From NCBI GenBank assembly GCA_903919125.1, contig CAIXGS010000061.1, positions 62,001 to 126,000 on the forward strand: DNA of 64,000 nt, written 5' to 3'. Origin of the DNA: an uncultured Spartobacteria bacterium. GTDB lineage: Bacteria; Verrucomicrobiota; Verrucomicrobiia; Chthoniobacterales; Chthoniobacteraceae. The notes beneath the pieces are model-generated. The model saw only the letters and a program-made list of their open reading frames with translations. It ran no database searches and was not told the origin of the DNA. Positions 1-8,311 of this stretch are shown here, piece by piece. Numbering within the stretch: the stretch's first letter is position 1; each line of letters begins with the position of its first letter. Both the position numbers and the translations under genes were made by a program.

Positions 1-123
1 GATGCTCAAGCACGGGCGAGTCTTCGGTTTTCATTTTCTCATTTAAATACCGAAACTGAAATACAACACGTTGTTGAACAAATCACAGTACTTGTGAAAA
101 AGATTCGGAAGCATACGGTATAA
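1..123 (+). CDS. Cysteine desulfurase (NifS/IscS family), C-terminal fragment
   Basis: The window opens inside an open frame of 40 codons ending in TAA at 121-123. The peptide starts DAQARASLRFSFSHLNTETE and ends in a Lys/Arg-rich helix. The pattern A-S-L-R-F-S followed by a short T-E-x-E-I segment is the usual last stretch of class V aminotransferase-fold cysteine desulfurases, where it forms part of the small domain. These PLP enzymes take sulfur from cysteine for Fe-S cluster and tRNA thiolation. Only the tail is visible, so the catalytic Lys and Cys cannot be checked and the subfamily is open. It lies 12 bases before recJ on the same strand and is probably cotranscribed with it. Confidence 0.72.
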   Translation, partial: DAQARASLRFSFSHLNTETEIQHVVEQITVLVKKIRKHTV

Positions 124-135
124 CTTAAGAATTTG

Positions 136-1830
136 ATGCGTTGGATTTTCCCAAAGCCGGTTAGTGGCGACTTAACGAGCACACTTGAAAAAGCGCTGGA
201 AATTCACCCAAGTATTGCGGTGTTATTAGTGCGACTTGGAGTGGATACCGTAGAGAAAGCAGTTTCACTGTTACATCCTAAGCTAAGCAGTTTGGCTGAT
301 CCATTTTTACTGCCAGACATGGATCGCGCTGTTTCCCGGATTTTAAAAGCGATAGATTCAGGGGAACAAATTTTACTCTATGGAGATTATGATGTCGATG
401 GAGTGACGTCCGTTACACTTTTACACAGAGTGTTAGTAGAGTTTGGAGGAAAGGTGAGAAGTTTCCTCCCAAACCGGTTACGGAATGGATACGGCCTTTC
501 AAAAAAAGGCCTGGAAGAAAGTTTTGAAGCAGGCAAACCAGATCTACTGATTACTTTAGATTGCGGGACTTCTTCAAAACAGGAGATTGCGGATGTTTAT
601 GCAATGGGGATCGACGTGATAGTTATTGATCACCATGAATGTGCAAAAGAGTTGCCTGAGTGCGTTGCGATAGTGAATCCAAAACGAGGGGTTAATTTTG
701 AATATTTATGTACTGTCGGGCTCGCGTTTAAAGTAGCGCATGCATTAGCAAAAACTCGGCGTGAAGTTCCTGTAGCATTAAAAGATTATTTGGACTTAGT
801 GGCCCTCGGAACAATTGCTGATGTCGTGCCATTAATTGCTGAAAATCGTTTATTTGTGATAAAGGGCCTAGAACAGGCAGCGTCTTCTAAATGGGCAGGT
901 TTAAGAGCTTTAAGTCGAGTTGCAGGACTGTCTCAGACACTTAGGGGGCCGGATATTAGTTTTAAAATCGCGCCGCGTATCAATGCGGCGGGCCGGCTGG
1001 AGTCTGCTGGAATCGCCTTGGAACTCATGTTGTCGTCAGACGAAACAACCGTTCAAAAGTTGGTAGAACAATTAGAACAGTTAAATACACGGCGGCGTGA
1101 ACTCGCAGACTTAGTATTTCAACAAGCGGAAGCAGCAGTGGCCGCTCAGTACAATGCTCAAGAACACAAAGCAATTGTGGTCGGAGGTAAAGACTGGCAC
1201 CCTGGCCTTATCGGAATTGTAGCGGCAAAGATGGTACAAAAGTATCATTGTCCAGTCATCGTGATTGGATTTGATGCGGACGGTATCGGTAAAGGAAGTG
1301 CGAGAGGCGTCGAGGGCTTTTCCCTCGTGGACGCGTTGCGTCATTGTGACTCCTACCTGCTCAAACACGGAGGCCACCATTTAGCGGCTGGGGTCAGTTT
1401 AGAGGAAAGTAAGATGGCGGACTTTCAAAAAGCATTCGGCGAATACGCAATTAAGGCCTTCAGTCAAATATCGTCCGAACGAGAAGTCGCGCCTGATATT
1501 CATTTGGAGCTGCGTGACGTCACCATGCACTTAGTAGAGGGCTACGAAGCCGTTGGACCTTTCGGGACAAATCATCCGGAGCCCCTTTTCCTGCTGACAA
1601 AAGTGCAAGCCGCAACCCCTCCGACGATCATAAAGGAAAAGCACCGAAGCTTCACTTTCCGGCAAAATGGGACGACGGCCCGCGCCATATGGTTTAACTC
1701 CGCTGACGAACCGCTGCCCGAGCCGCCTTGGGACGTGGCTTTTACACTAGGTCGCAACGACTTTAGAGGGACATCCTCCCCCTCAATTTACGTTCAACAC
1801 CTCCGTTCTGCCGCTGAGGCGTCTAAATAA
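136..1830 (+). CDS. recJ: Single-stranded-DNA-specific exonuclease RecJ
   Basis: 5'-3' single-strand DNA exonuclease acting in recombinational and mismatch repair in the cytoplasm. The protein is about 564 residues, normal for RecJ. The DHH domain carries the metal motif DYDVDG near residue 84 and DHHE near 165; the DHHA1 domain carries GGHHLAAG near 412; a C-terminal OB-like domain follows. I chose ATG 136; a TTG three bases earlier would add one residue. No strong Shine-Dalgarno is present. Base composition shifts along the gene: sampled 60-base lines in the first 800 bases are 43-45% G+C, while lines near 1560-1740 are 55-65%. It follows the cysteine desulfurase closely and is convergent with the acyltransferase gene. 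Confidence 0.95.
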   Translation: MRWIFPKPVSGDLTSTLEKALEIHPSIAVLLVRLGVDTVEKAVSLLHPKLSSLADPFLLPDMDRAVSRILKAIDSGEQILLYGDYDVDGVTSVTLLHRVLVEFGGKVRSFLPNRLRNGYGLSKKGLEESFEAGKPDLLITLDCGTSSKQEIADVYAMGIDVIVIDHHECAKELPECVAIVNPKRGVNFEYLCTVGLAFKVAHALAKTRREVPVALKDYLDLVALGTIADVVPLIAENRLFVIKGLEQAASSKWAGLRALSRVAGLSQTLRGPDISFKIAPRINAAGRLESAGIALELMLSSDETTVQKLVEQLEQLNTRRRELADLVFQQAEAAVAAQYNAQEHKAIVVGGKDWHPGLIGIVAAKMVQKYHCPVIVIGFDADGIGKGSARGVEGFSLVDALRHCDSYLLKHGGHHLAAGVSLEESKMADFQKAFGEYAIKAFSQISSEREVAPDIHLELRDVTMHLVEGYEAVGPFGTNHPEPLFLLTKVQAATPPTIIKEKHRSFTFRQNGTTARAIWFNSADEPLPEPPWDVAFTLGRNDFRGTSSPSIYVQHLRSAAEASK

Positions 1831-1845
1831 GATGGCTGAAAGTTG

Positions 1846-2496
1846 TCAAACAAGGGCGTCCTGACCATCTGTAGCGCCGAGCAAATCGATGATTAAGTTT
1901 CGATAAGCTTCACCCGTTGGATCTTCTATCGGAGACATCGCCACCGGCTTCATGAAGCGAATGTGCACGGTTGAGAATGGCTTTGGGATCCGAAATTTGT
2001 CCCAACTACGAGTGGCCCAATAAGACTCATAATCCACTTGAATGGTCATGATGGGCAGCCCGGTTTTAGCCGCTAGATATAACAGACCAGGATTAAGCTG
2101 ATAAACCGGCCCGCGTGGCCCATCCGGAGTGATCGCGACGTCTGAACCTTCTTTAATGGCCGCTTCCAACCGCCGGATCGCCGCGACGCCTTTGCGTGAA
2201 CTAGAACCCAGAACGGAGCACATCCCGAAGTCTCCCACAAAGTCCGCTAATAACCGCCCATCTCGGCTTGGGCTGGTCAGTACCGTGACCTTCCTGTGGC
2301 GGCGACAGATCCACTCAAAACACAGCGGCAAAATGAGAATACGATTATGCCAGATACCCACTAGCACCGGATGGGTGAAAGCGGATTTGAGGTAGCCGGC
2401 TTCATCCGAAACCTTCCAGCGTAAAGTTCCCCCTAATAGTTTTAATACTATACTGCCTAAAACAGTAATGCAGCGATTGAGCACGGCCCGAGTCAT
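1846..2496 (-). CDS. DUF374 / lysophospholipid acyltransferase-like protein
   Basis: Protein of about 216 residues of the DUF374 branch of the LPLAT acyltransferase superfamily. Visible hallmarks are WHNRILILP (the H-x-x-x-x part of the acyltransferase site is modified in this branch), a S-x-S-R-D-G-R-L-L-A block, and the conserved TPDGPRGP segment with a nearby L-N-P-G. An N-terminal hydrophobic segment suggests membrane association. DUF374 proteins are linked to lipid A or phospholipid acylation in diderms, but the exact substrate is unknown. ATG 2496 overlaps the ubiX stop as ATGA, so translation is probably coupled; an upstream in-frame ATG at 2517 is the alternative. Convergent with recJ with a gap of only 15 bases. 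Confidence 0.85.
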   Translation of the reverse strand: MTRAVLNRCITVLGSIVLKLLGGTLRWKVSDEAGYLKSAFTHPVLVGIWHNRILILPLCFEWICRRHRKVTVLTSPSRDGRLLADFVGDFGMCSVLGSSSRKGVAAIRRLEAAIKEGSDVAITPDGPRGPVYQLNPGLLYLAAKTGLPIMTIQVDYESYWATRSWDKFRIPKPFSTVHIRFMKPVAMSPIEDPTGEAYRNLIIDLLGATDGQDALV

Positions 2497-3050
2497 TGTT
2501 CCGAAGTTTCTTTCCAACGGAACATGCCAGGAGAGGGCAAATTAAGCTGATCCAGTATACGGTCGACGACCGTGTCCGCTAGCGCTTCGACCGTGGCCGC
2601 GCCTCCGTAAAAAGAGGGGCTAGCCGGTAAAACAATTGCTCCCGCCTCCATGACGCTGACCACATTGCGCGCGTGAATAAGATTCCACGGCATTTCGCGC
2701 GGTACAAGAAGCAGCTTGCGGCGCTCCTTTAAGAAAACGTCTGCTGCGCGCAAAATCGTCGAATCGCTAACTCCGGCTGCGATGCGCCCCAGTGTGCCCA
2801 TCGAGCAGGGGACAACGACCATGGCGTCGAAGCGTGCGGAACCGCTTACGAAGGGGACGTTCATGGTCTTGTCGTTGTGCTGATGAACGTTAGGATGCAC
2901 CTCCAATTGCCCCAACTCCTCATGGACGACTTGTTTGGCGTAGGTGCTAAAGACCAAATGAACCTCATGTTCCGAGGCGTCCACGCGTTGAAGGAGGCGC
3001 TGGAGATAAATGGCACCGCTGGCGCCTGTGGCTGCAAAGACAAGTTTCAT
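2493..3050 (-). CDS. ubiX: Flavin prenyltransferase UbiX
   Basis: Makes prenylated FMN from FMN and dimethylallyl phosphate, the cofactor of UbiD-type decarboxylases. The 185-residue length is typical. The FMN-binding loop TGASGAIY sits at residues 7-14, followed by VPCSMGTLGRIAAG near 95 and the conserved VPREMPWNLIHARN block near 128. The start was set at ATG 3050 because the family begins directly with the beta-strand before GASG; the open frame continues far upstream across xylB without meaning. It lies 23 bases after xylB and overlaps the DUF374 gene by four bases. No UbiD partner is in the window. Confidence 0.94.
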   Translation of the reverse strand: MKLVFAATGASGAIYLQRLLQRVDASEHEVHLVFSTYAKQVVHEELGQLEVHPNVHQHNDKTMNVPFVSGSARFDAMVVVPCSMGTLGRIAAGVSDSTILRAADVFLKERRKLLLVPREMPWNLIHARNVVSVMEAGAIVLPASPSFYGGAATVEALADTVVDRILDQLNLPSPGMFRWKETSEQ

Positions 3051-3073
3051 GCGACGAAACAGAGCAAGGCAGC

Positions 3074-4573
3074 CTAGAGCCACCCTGCGGTGTGCAGGCG
3101 ATGCGTGAGCTCGCCCTGTCTGGAAAGTAAGGGAGCGTATACCTCGCCATGAGCGTCTTTGGGAAGACAGCGCGTGGAAAAGTCTAGTAGCACCACCCGT
3201 GAGCACAGATCGCGGAACGTCACTGGCTTGCCGTGGGCGGAGTGCCAGGCGTAGGCGGCTTGAATGGCGGCTCCCAAGGCGGCTCCTTCGGCGCTCCTGA
3301 GACAAACCGTTGGCACACCGAAGACGTCTGCGCAAATCTGGCGCCACACCTTGCTCTTGCTTCCCCCCCCAGTGAGGCGGATTTCCGTTGGTCGAATTCC
3401 CAACGCGCGAAAGCGGTTCAAACCGTACGCAAGCCCGAGCGTGACGCCCTCCATAACGGACCTCGTCATATACGCTGGGGCCATTGTAGTCGTAGTGAGC
3501 CCGTGGAACATCGCCGTGCTCGACGGCAGGTTCGGGGTGCGTTCGCCGTTGAGATAGGGCAGGAAAAGCAGACCACCAGCGCCAGCAGGACATGAGAGGA
3601 TTTGCTTTTCCATCTCGTCGTGGCTCCAACCGAAAAGGTTGCGCGCTTGCTCCGTCGCCGAGGTCACGTTCATCGAGCAGGACAAGGGCATCCATTTATC
3701 TGTGGAATCGCAAAACGCGGCAATTTCTCCCTCGGGATCCACTGCTGGCTCTGCGGAATTCGCGAACACCGTGCCCGAAGTGCCGAGACTGACGGTCACG
3801 ATTCCCGGTTGCACGTTACCCGTGCCGATGGCACCCATCATATTGTCGCCACCACCGGCGGAGATAATAGGACTACGTTCTAATCCCCACTTCGTGCGCA
3901 AGTTGTCGCGAAGTAAGCCGATGGCGCGGCGAGAAGAAGCCACGGCGGGTAGGGCGCTCGCTAGGTCCGCATCAATGAATTCAATCAGTGGCTCGCACCA
4001 GGTTCGGGTGCGGATGTCGAGCAGGCCGGTGCCAGAGGCGTCTCCAAACTCCATAGTCCGCTCGCCGGAAAGGTGGAAGTTAAGGTAATCGTGGGGAAGG
4101 AGAACCGTTTCAAGGGCGCGAAAGTGATGTGGTTCGTTCTGTTTGAGCCAAAGGATTTTAGGGGCGGTGTAGCCCGGTAACATCGCGTTGCCAGCGAGCT
4201 TGATGAGTTCGTCGGGTCCGCCAAACTCGGCATCAAACTCGCGGCACTGCTGGGTAGTGGAGGTGTCGCACCACAGTTTGGCCGGGCGAATGACACGGCC
4301 CTGAGCGTCCAAGGGTACGAACCCATGCTGCTGCCCACTCACGCCTATGGCCGCGACTTCCTGTTTGCGCGTGCCCAAATCCTGAAGCACTTGAGCGACG
4401 GTGTAATCCAAGGCATCCACCCACTCTTGGGGATCCTGTTCCATGTGGCCCTGCGGCAAACCTTCTATCATCCCGTAACTCTTCTGAGCCGATGCCACCA
4501 CGAGTCCTGTGGTTAAATCCACAGCAATGGCTTTTGTGGACTGCGTACCGCTGTCGATGCCTAGCGCGATCAT
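3074..4573 (-). CDS. xylB: Xylulokinase (FGGY family)
   Basis: ATP-dependent kinase converting D-xylulose to xylulose 5-phosphate, feeding the pentose phosphate pathway. The 499-residue length is normal. The N-terminal FGGY motif reads GIDSGTQSTKA at residues 5-15, the substrate loop is SGQQHGFVPLD near 80, the central ATP-binding strand is SLGTSGTVFA near 250, and the late GGGSKSKVWRQI motif lies near 390. The MxG-type loop has Q-H-G where many XylB have M-H-G, so another ketose is possible. It is first in a minus-strand group with ubiX and the DUF374 gene. No xylose isomerase or transporter is nearby, so its substrate source is not shown by context. Confidence 0.9.
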   Translation of the reverse strand: MIALGIDSGTQSTKAIAVDLTTGLVVASAQKSYGMIEGLPQGHMEQDPQEWVDALDYTVAQVLQDLGTRKQEVAAIGVSGQQHGFVPLDAQGRVIRPAKLWCDTSTTQQCREFDAEFGGPDELIKLAGNAMLPGYTAPKILWLKQNEPHHFRALETVLLPHDYLNFHLSGERTMEFGDASGTGLLDIRTRTWCEPLIEFIDADLASALPAVASSRRAIGLLRDNLRTKWGLERSPIISAGGGDNMMGAIGTGNVQPGIVTVSLGTSGTVFANSAEPAVDPEGEIAAFCDSTDKWMPLSCSMNVTSATEQARNLFGWSHDEMEKQILSCPAGAGGLLFLPYLNGERTPNLPSSTAMFHGLTTTTMAPAYMTRSVMEGVTLGLAYGLNRFRALGIRPTEIRLTGGGSKSKVWRQICADVFGVPTVCLRSAEGAALGAAIQAAYAWHSAHGKPVTFRDLCSRVVLLDFSTRCLPKDAHGEVYAPLLSRQGELTHRLHTAGWL

Positions 4574-4688
4574 AAGTGTTATTAACTCAAACTGCCGGAA
4601 AATGCGCCGAATCTAATCACAAAGGCTGATCAGATTACAAAGGGAATGAACAGGGGTGCTTCTGCGCCGCGCCTTCCAAACGCTATCT

Positions 4689-4716
4689 TTGACACGGCTC
4701 ATCCGGTACGTACGAT
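4689..4716 (+). promoter_or_regulatory. Candidate sigma-70 promoter for glyoxalase I
   Basis: TTGACA at 4689-4694 and TACGAT at 4711-4716 are separated by 16 bases. The predicted transcription start, about seven bases on, falls on or next to ATG 4724, so the mRNA would be leaderless. The -10 box overlaps the alternative ATG at 4715, which argues against that start. Prediction from sequence only. Confidence 0.45.
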
Positions 4717-4723
4717 GAAAAAT

Positions 4724-5107
4724 ATGATCACTCGTCTGCTCCACACCCGCTACCGTGTTGAAGATCTTGCGCGCACGGTTGATTTTTATACCAAGGTGCT
4801 CGGTTTGGAGGAGGTCTCGCGCCACCGCTCTCCTCGTGGATCGGAACTGGTCTTTTTGAAGGCACCCCAGAGCGAAGAGCTCATTGAGATCTGTCATTTT
4901 CCAGCGTCTGGAAAAGTTATCGTGGGGCCGGACTTAACACATTTGGCGTTTGAAGTTGCCGATCTAAATCAGTTTGCTGCGCACTGTGCCGCAATGGGTT
5001 ATCCCTTGTCAGATGGTCCCACAAAGACATCTTCCGGAAGTCTTATCGCCTTCGTGGACGCTCCCGAGGGCTATGAGATAGAGCTAATTCAACGGACTGT
5101 TTCATAA
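4724..5107 (+). CDS. gloA: Lactoylglutathione lyase / VOC-family glyoxalase I
   Basis: Metal-dependent isomerase of methylglyoxal thiol adducts; detoxifies the by-product of triose phosphates. The 127-residue protein holds two betaalphabetabetabeta modules with the four glyoxalase I metal ligands in the expected order: His in RLLHTRYRV, Glu in ELIEI, His in LTHLAFEV and Glu in the final GYEIELIQ. The start at ATG 4724 matches the usual beginning of GloA and fits the candidate promoter; ATG 4715 and a longer frame from 4646 are alternatives. It is 42 bases upstream of pyruvate kinase, so the two glycolysis-linked genes are probably cotranscribed. The thiol cofactor (glutathione or another) cannot be inferred. 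Confidence 0.85.
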   Translation: MITRLLHTRYRVEDLARTVDFYTKVLGLEEVSRHRSPRGSELVFLKAPQSEELIEICHFPASGKVIVGPDLTHLAFEVADLNQFAAHCAAMGYPLSDGPTKTSSGSLIAFVDAPEGYEIELIQRTVS

Positions 5108-5149
5108 CTCGGCTTGCGGAAATCGGCCTCCTCGGGTGTTCTGCCTGCC

Positions 5150-6556
5150 ATGCGGAAGACCAAAATTATTGCCACCCTCGGTCCTGCCACAGAGTCCGAA
5201 GAGGTCCTAAGAGAGTTAATTCACGCTGGGACAAACGTTTTCCGGTTGAACATGAGCCATGCACCCCACGACTGGGTCCGCATGATTGTCCCCCGTATTC
5301 GGGCGCTCGCCGCTGGAGCCAAACAGGTTATCGGCATCCTCATGGACACGCAAGGCCCCGCCATTCGCACGGGTGACTTGCCCGTAAAGCTCGACCTTAA
5401 GCCTCGCGATATTTTTGAGTTCACCGTTCGTGGTGCCAAAAACGAGGAAGCGTATTCCGTGGATGTGAATTACGACGGGTTGATCGACGACATTTCCGTG
5501 GGCGATACGGTGTTAGTGGACAACGGCGTCATCCACATGAAGGTGCTGTCGAAGTCAGGGCATCATATTAAATGCGAGGTTCTTACTGAGGGCGTCATGG
5601 GCTCGAGACGACATATTAATTTGCCAGGGGTTAAAGTGAACTTGCCTCCCTTGACCGACAAAGACTTGGCCGATGTGGCACTGGGTTGTGAGTTGGGGGT
5701 GGATTTCGTCGCACTCTCTTTTTGCAGGGAAGGCAGTGATGTGGAGCAACTTCGCGATGTCCTCAACAGCCATGGCAGTAGTGCGCGGATCGTGGCCAAG
5801 ATCGAAGACCAGATGGCCGTGAAAAATTTGGACGAAATCATTCGCGTCGCAAACGTGATTATGGTGGCTCGGGGTGACTTGGGAATTGAATGTCCGATGG
5901 AAGATCTTCCCATTATCCAGCGTCGTATTGTGAAGCGTTGCATACGGATGGGACGTCCTGTGATTGTCGCAACGCACATGCTCGAGTCCATGATCGGCAA
6001 TCCCATTCCAACGCGTGCCGAAGTCACGGACGTGGCCAATGCCGTCTTCGAGCAGGCAGACGCCATCATGCTTTCCGGCGAGACTACCGTGGGGAAATAC
6101 CCAGTGAAGTGCGTGGAGGTATTGGATCGTGTCGCACGTCGTATCGAGCGCAGCGGCGGCGCTGGGTTTGCAGAGCAGGCGTTGCTTTCGGACGACCGGC
6201 AAAAGACGGTTCATGCCGCCGTAGTATTAGCCAACTCGCTGCCGGGCTCGCGGTTGCTCGTCTTCACCCGCCGTGGAGTCATCGCAGATTTTGTCGCCAA
6301 CCAGCGCCCCTTTCATGCGCCTATTTTCGCCTTTGCTCCCACCGAAGCGGTCGCGGCGCGTCTCACGCTCAATCGGGGGACTGTTCCGTTTTATCTCCCT
6401 TTCGAAGCGCCCTCAGACCACTCCATTCCCGCCGCCGAAGCCATGTTGCTGGCCAAGGGCTTTGTGCAAGTGGGAGACCGTCTGGTTATCGTGACCGATG
6501 CGCCCGGGAAGGCGGCACAGTTTGACGCAGTTCAGTTGCGCGTGGTGAATGGATAA
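5150..6556 (+). CDS. pyk: Pyruvate kinase
   Basis: Last step of glycolysis: phosphoenolpyruvate plus ADP to pyruvate plus ATP. The 468-residue protein has the N-terminal RKTKIIATLGPAT strand, FRLNMSHA near 35, a B domain at about 70-165, the MVARGDLGIE signature near 235, and SGETTVGKYPV near 316, followed by a complete C-terminal domain. ATG 5150 was chosen because pyruvate kinases begin just before KTKI; the frame from TTG 5114 adds 12 unlikely residues. No Shine-Dalgarno is evident. It follows gloA and precedes an exported TPR protein. Nothing suggests truncation. Confidence 0.95.
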   Translation: MRKTKIIATLGPATESEEVLRELIHAGTNVFRLNMSHAPHDWVRMIVPRIRALAAGAKQVIGILMDTQGPAIRTGDLPVKLDLKPRDIFEFTVRGAKNEEAYSVDVNYDGLIDDISVGDTVLVDNGVIHMKVLSKSGHHIKCEVLTEGVMGSRRHINLPGVKVNLPPLTDKDLADVALGCELGVDFVALSFCREGSDVEQLRDVLNSHGSSARIVAKIEDQMAVKNLDEIIRVANVIMVARGDLGIECPMEDLPIIQRRIVKRCIRMGRPVIVATHMLESMIGNPIPTRAEVTDVANAVFEQADAIMLSGETTVGKYPVKCVEVLDRVARRIERSGGAGFAEQALLSDDRQKTVHAAVVLANSLPGSRLLVFTRRGVIADFVANQRPFHAPIFAFAPTEAVAARLTLNRGTVPFYLPFEAPSDHSIPAAEAMLLAKGFVQVGDRLVIVTDAPGKAAQFDAVQLRVVNG

Positions 6557-6639
6557 TCTCGGTTCGGCTGTAATCTGGGACGTTACTTTCTTAAGGCGTC
6601 TTCTTTACGGATGCGTTAGGATTGGGCTTCGAGGTTAGC

Positions 6640-7434
6640 ATGAAAAAAGTGTTATTGTTGCTGGGGATAATGCTGGCGTTTGGTGCTTTAAAGGCGCCGG
6701 CGGAGCACGCTCTTTTGCTTCGTCAACGCGCACTTGGCTTTCAGATGGCGCGCCTGAATTTGAACGTGCGTGCTCAATTGGGACAGACCGGATTTGTGGC
6801 GGCGCTGAGTGGTTTTCGGGCGCTGATGGCGGATATTTTGTGGATTCGCGCTGGGGTGGCTTTTGATCAGATGGCATGGCCGCGGATGCAATTGCTTTTG
6901 CATTCGGCAACTCAGCTACAGCCGAAAGCGGAATTATTCTGGGAGATGGCGCATTTCCATATGGCCTACGACGCCGCGACCGCTGTGCGCTCCGATGAAA
7001 AGCGGGAGCCTCTGGCAGCGCTGCGCCGGAAGGCAGAGGTGGAATACATGCGCATAGGGGAGGTTTTTTTGAAAGATGGCCTCACCTTTAATCCAGAAAG
7101 CTCTCGGCTTTGGGAGCGACTGGGAACCTTGTATGGCAACAGGCTTCACGATCACTCGGCTGCCGCGGAGGCATTTTTAAAGGCCTCACAGAAACCCAAT
7201 GCCATGACGTATTTGCGCCGGTTTGTGGGGTATGAACTCGCACAAATTCCGGGGCGCGAGCGCGAAGCTTATGAGGTATTGCGCAAGCTGTATCTCGAGG
7301 GTGATGCGCAGCGTCTTCCAAACCTCCTGCGTTACGTCTCGCAACTTGAGCAAAAATTGGCTGTTCCCACAGCAGAGCGGGTTTACATTCCCAGAACCGC
7401 TGACGAGCCTGCTCAACCGCAATTCAACCGTTAG
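6640..7434 (+). CDS. Exported or membrane-anchored TPR-like protein
   Basis: The 264-residue product starts with a hydrophobic helix (MKKVLLLLGIMLAFGALKAP) that works as a signal anchor or signal peptide without a lipobox. The rest is helical with tetratricopeptide-like pairs: about residues 60-110 (ADILWIRAGVAFDQ, FWEMAHFHMAYDAA) and 150-190 (SSRLWERLGTLYGNRLHDHS followed by AAAEAFLKAS). Such proteins act as periplasmic scaffolds, but no partner is visible. ATG 6640 is preferred over TTG 6622 because it places the Lys-Lys signal n-region correctly. It lies 83 bases after pyk and 108 before the phosphoesterase. Specific function unknown. Confidence 0.72.
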   Translation: MKKVLLLLGIMLAFGALKAPAEHALLLRQRALGFQMARLNLNVRAQLGQTGFVAALSGFRALMADILWIRAGVAFDQMAWPRMQLLLHSATQLQPKAELFWEMAHFHMAYDAATAVRSDEKREPLAALRRKAEVEYMRIGEVFLKDGLTFNPESSRLWERLGTLYGNRLHDHSAAAEAFLKASQKPNAMTYLRRFVGYELAQIPGREREAYEVLRKLYLEGDAQRLPNLLRYVSQLEQKLAVPTAERVYIPRTADEPAQPQFNR

Positions 7435-7542
7435 CGCACCCTGTAGAACTTCCCCCGACAACGCCCCTTTCACCTAGCCCCCGTTCACCCCGCTCATCAG
7501 AGCCCTACACAAGGCAACAATAAGGCAACACCCCATCCTTTC

Positions 7543-8265
7543 ATGCGTTACGCAATATTTGGCGATATTCATGCGAATCTCGAAGCTTTTCAGACGGTCT
7601 TGGAGGATGCTCGTACCCAAGGGGCCACGGACTTTGTCTGTTTAGGCGACATGGTCGGCTACAACGCTGATCCCATCGCCTGTCTCGAACTGGTACGCGA
7701 TTTGCAGTGCCCAGTAGTCAAAGGCAATCACGACGAACAAGCCTCAGAAAATACTGAGCTCACCTACTTTAACCCTCTAGCTGCAAGAGCCATTCAGTGG
7801 ACGCGTGACCAGCTTTCGCCCGCTCATAAAGATTGGCTCCGCGCCTTAAAGTTTAGTCGTCTGGTGAGGAATTTCACCATCGTGCACGCCACACTAGACT
7901 CCCCTTCAAGCTGGGGGTATATCATCTCGGATTTGGATGCCTCTGCTAGCTTCAGCTACCAACATACTCAGGTGTGCTTCTATGGTCATACTCACGTCCC
8001 GCGTGCTTTCGTGCGCGATGCGCGTGTTACCGAGGTGCCCCCCGATACGCTGATTATTGAACCGGGAAAAAAATATTTCATCAATGCAGGCTCCGTCGGC
8101 CAGCCGCGTGATGAAGATTGGCGTGCCTCCTACGTACTATATTCCCCCGCTCAACAAACGGTGGAGTGGCGCCGCCTAGAGTACGATATCTCTACAGCAC
8201 AGGCTAAGATTATTGCCGCCGGTCTTCCAGAGCGTCTCGCCACCCGTCTCTCTGAAGGTCGGTGA
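7543..8265 (+). CDS. Calcineurin-like metallophosphoesterase (YfcE/MJ0936-like)
   Basis: Dinuclear-metal phosphoesterase of 240 residues. All motifs are present: GDIHAN at 7-12, GDMVGY near 36, GNHDE near 63, a single H in VHATLD near 110, and GHTHVP near 150, where the last two His would bind metal. The later INAGSVGQPRD is shared by the small diadenosine-tetraphosphatase-like and MJ0936-like enzymes. The substrate is unknown. It is followed 46 bases later by a heptosyltransferase gene. No Shine-Dalgarno is seen before ATG 7543. Confidence 0.85.
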   Translation: MRYAIFGDIHANLEAFQTVLEDARTQGATDFVCLGDMVGYNADPIACLELVRDLQCPVVKGNHDEQASENTELTYFNPLAARAIQWTRDQLSPAHKDWLRALKFSRLVRNFTIVHATLDSPSSWGYIISDLDASASFSYQHTQVCFYGHTHVPRAFVRDARVTEVPPDTLIIEPGKKYFINAGSVGQPRDEDWRASYVLYSPAQQTVEWRRLEYDISTAQAKIIAAGLPERLATRLSEGR

Positions 8266-8311
8266 CCCTCTGGTGAACGCGTCGGACTTCCATATCCCTA
8301 ACCGGTTTCCG

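Noticed and set aside
3051-3695. Upstream extension of the ubiX frame to 3695
   Set aside because: It overlaps xylB completely, has no known similarity, and UbiX naturally begins at 3050.
5555-6214. 219-codon minus-strand frame in pyk
   Set aside because: Shadow of a strongly conserved gene; His/Thr-rich nonsense.
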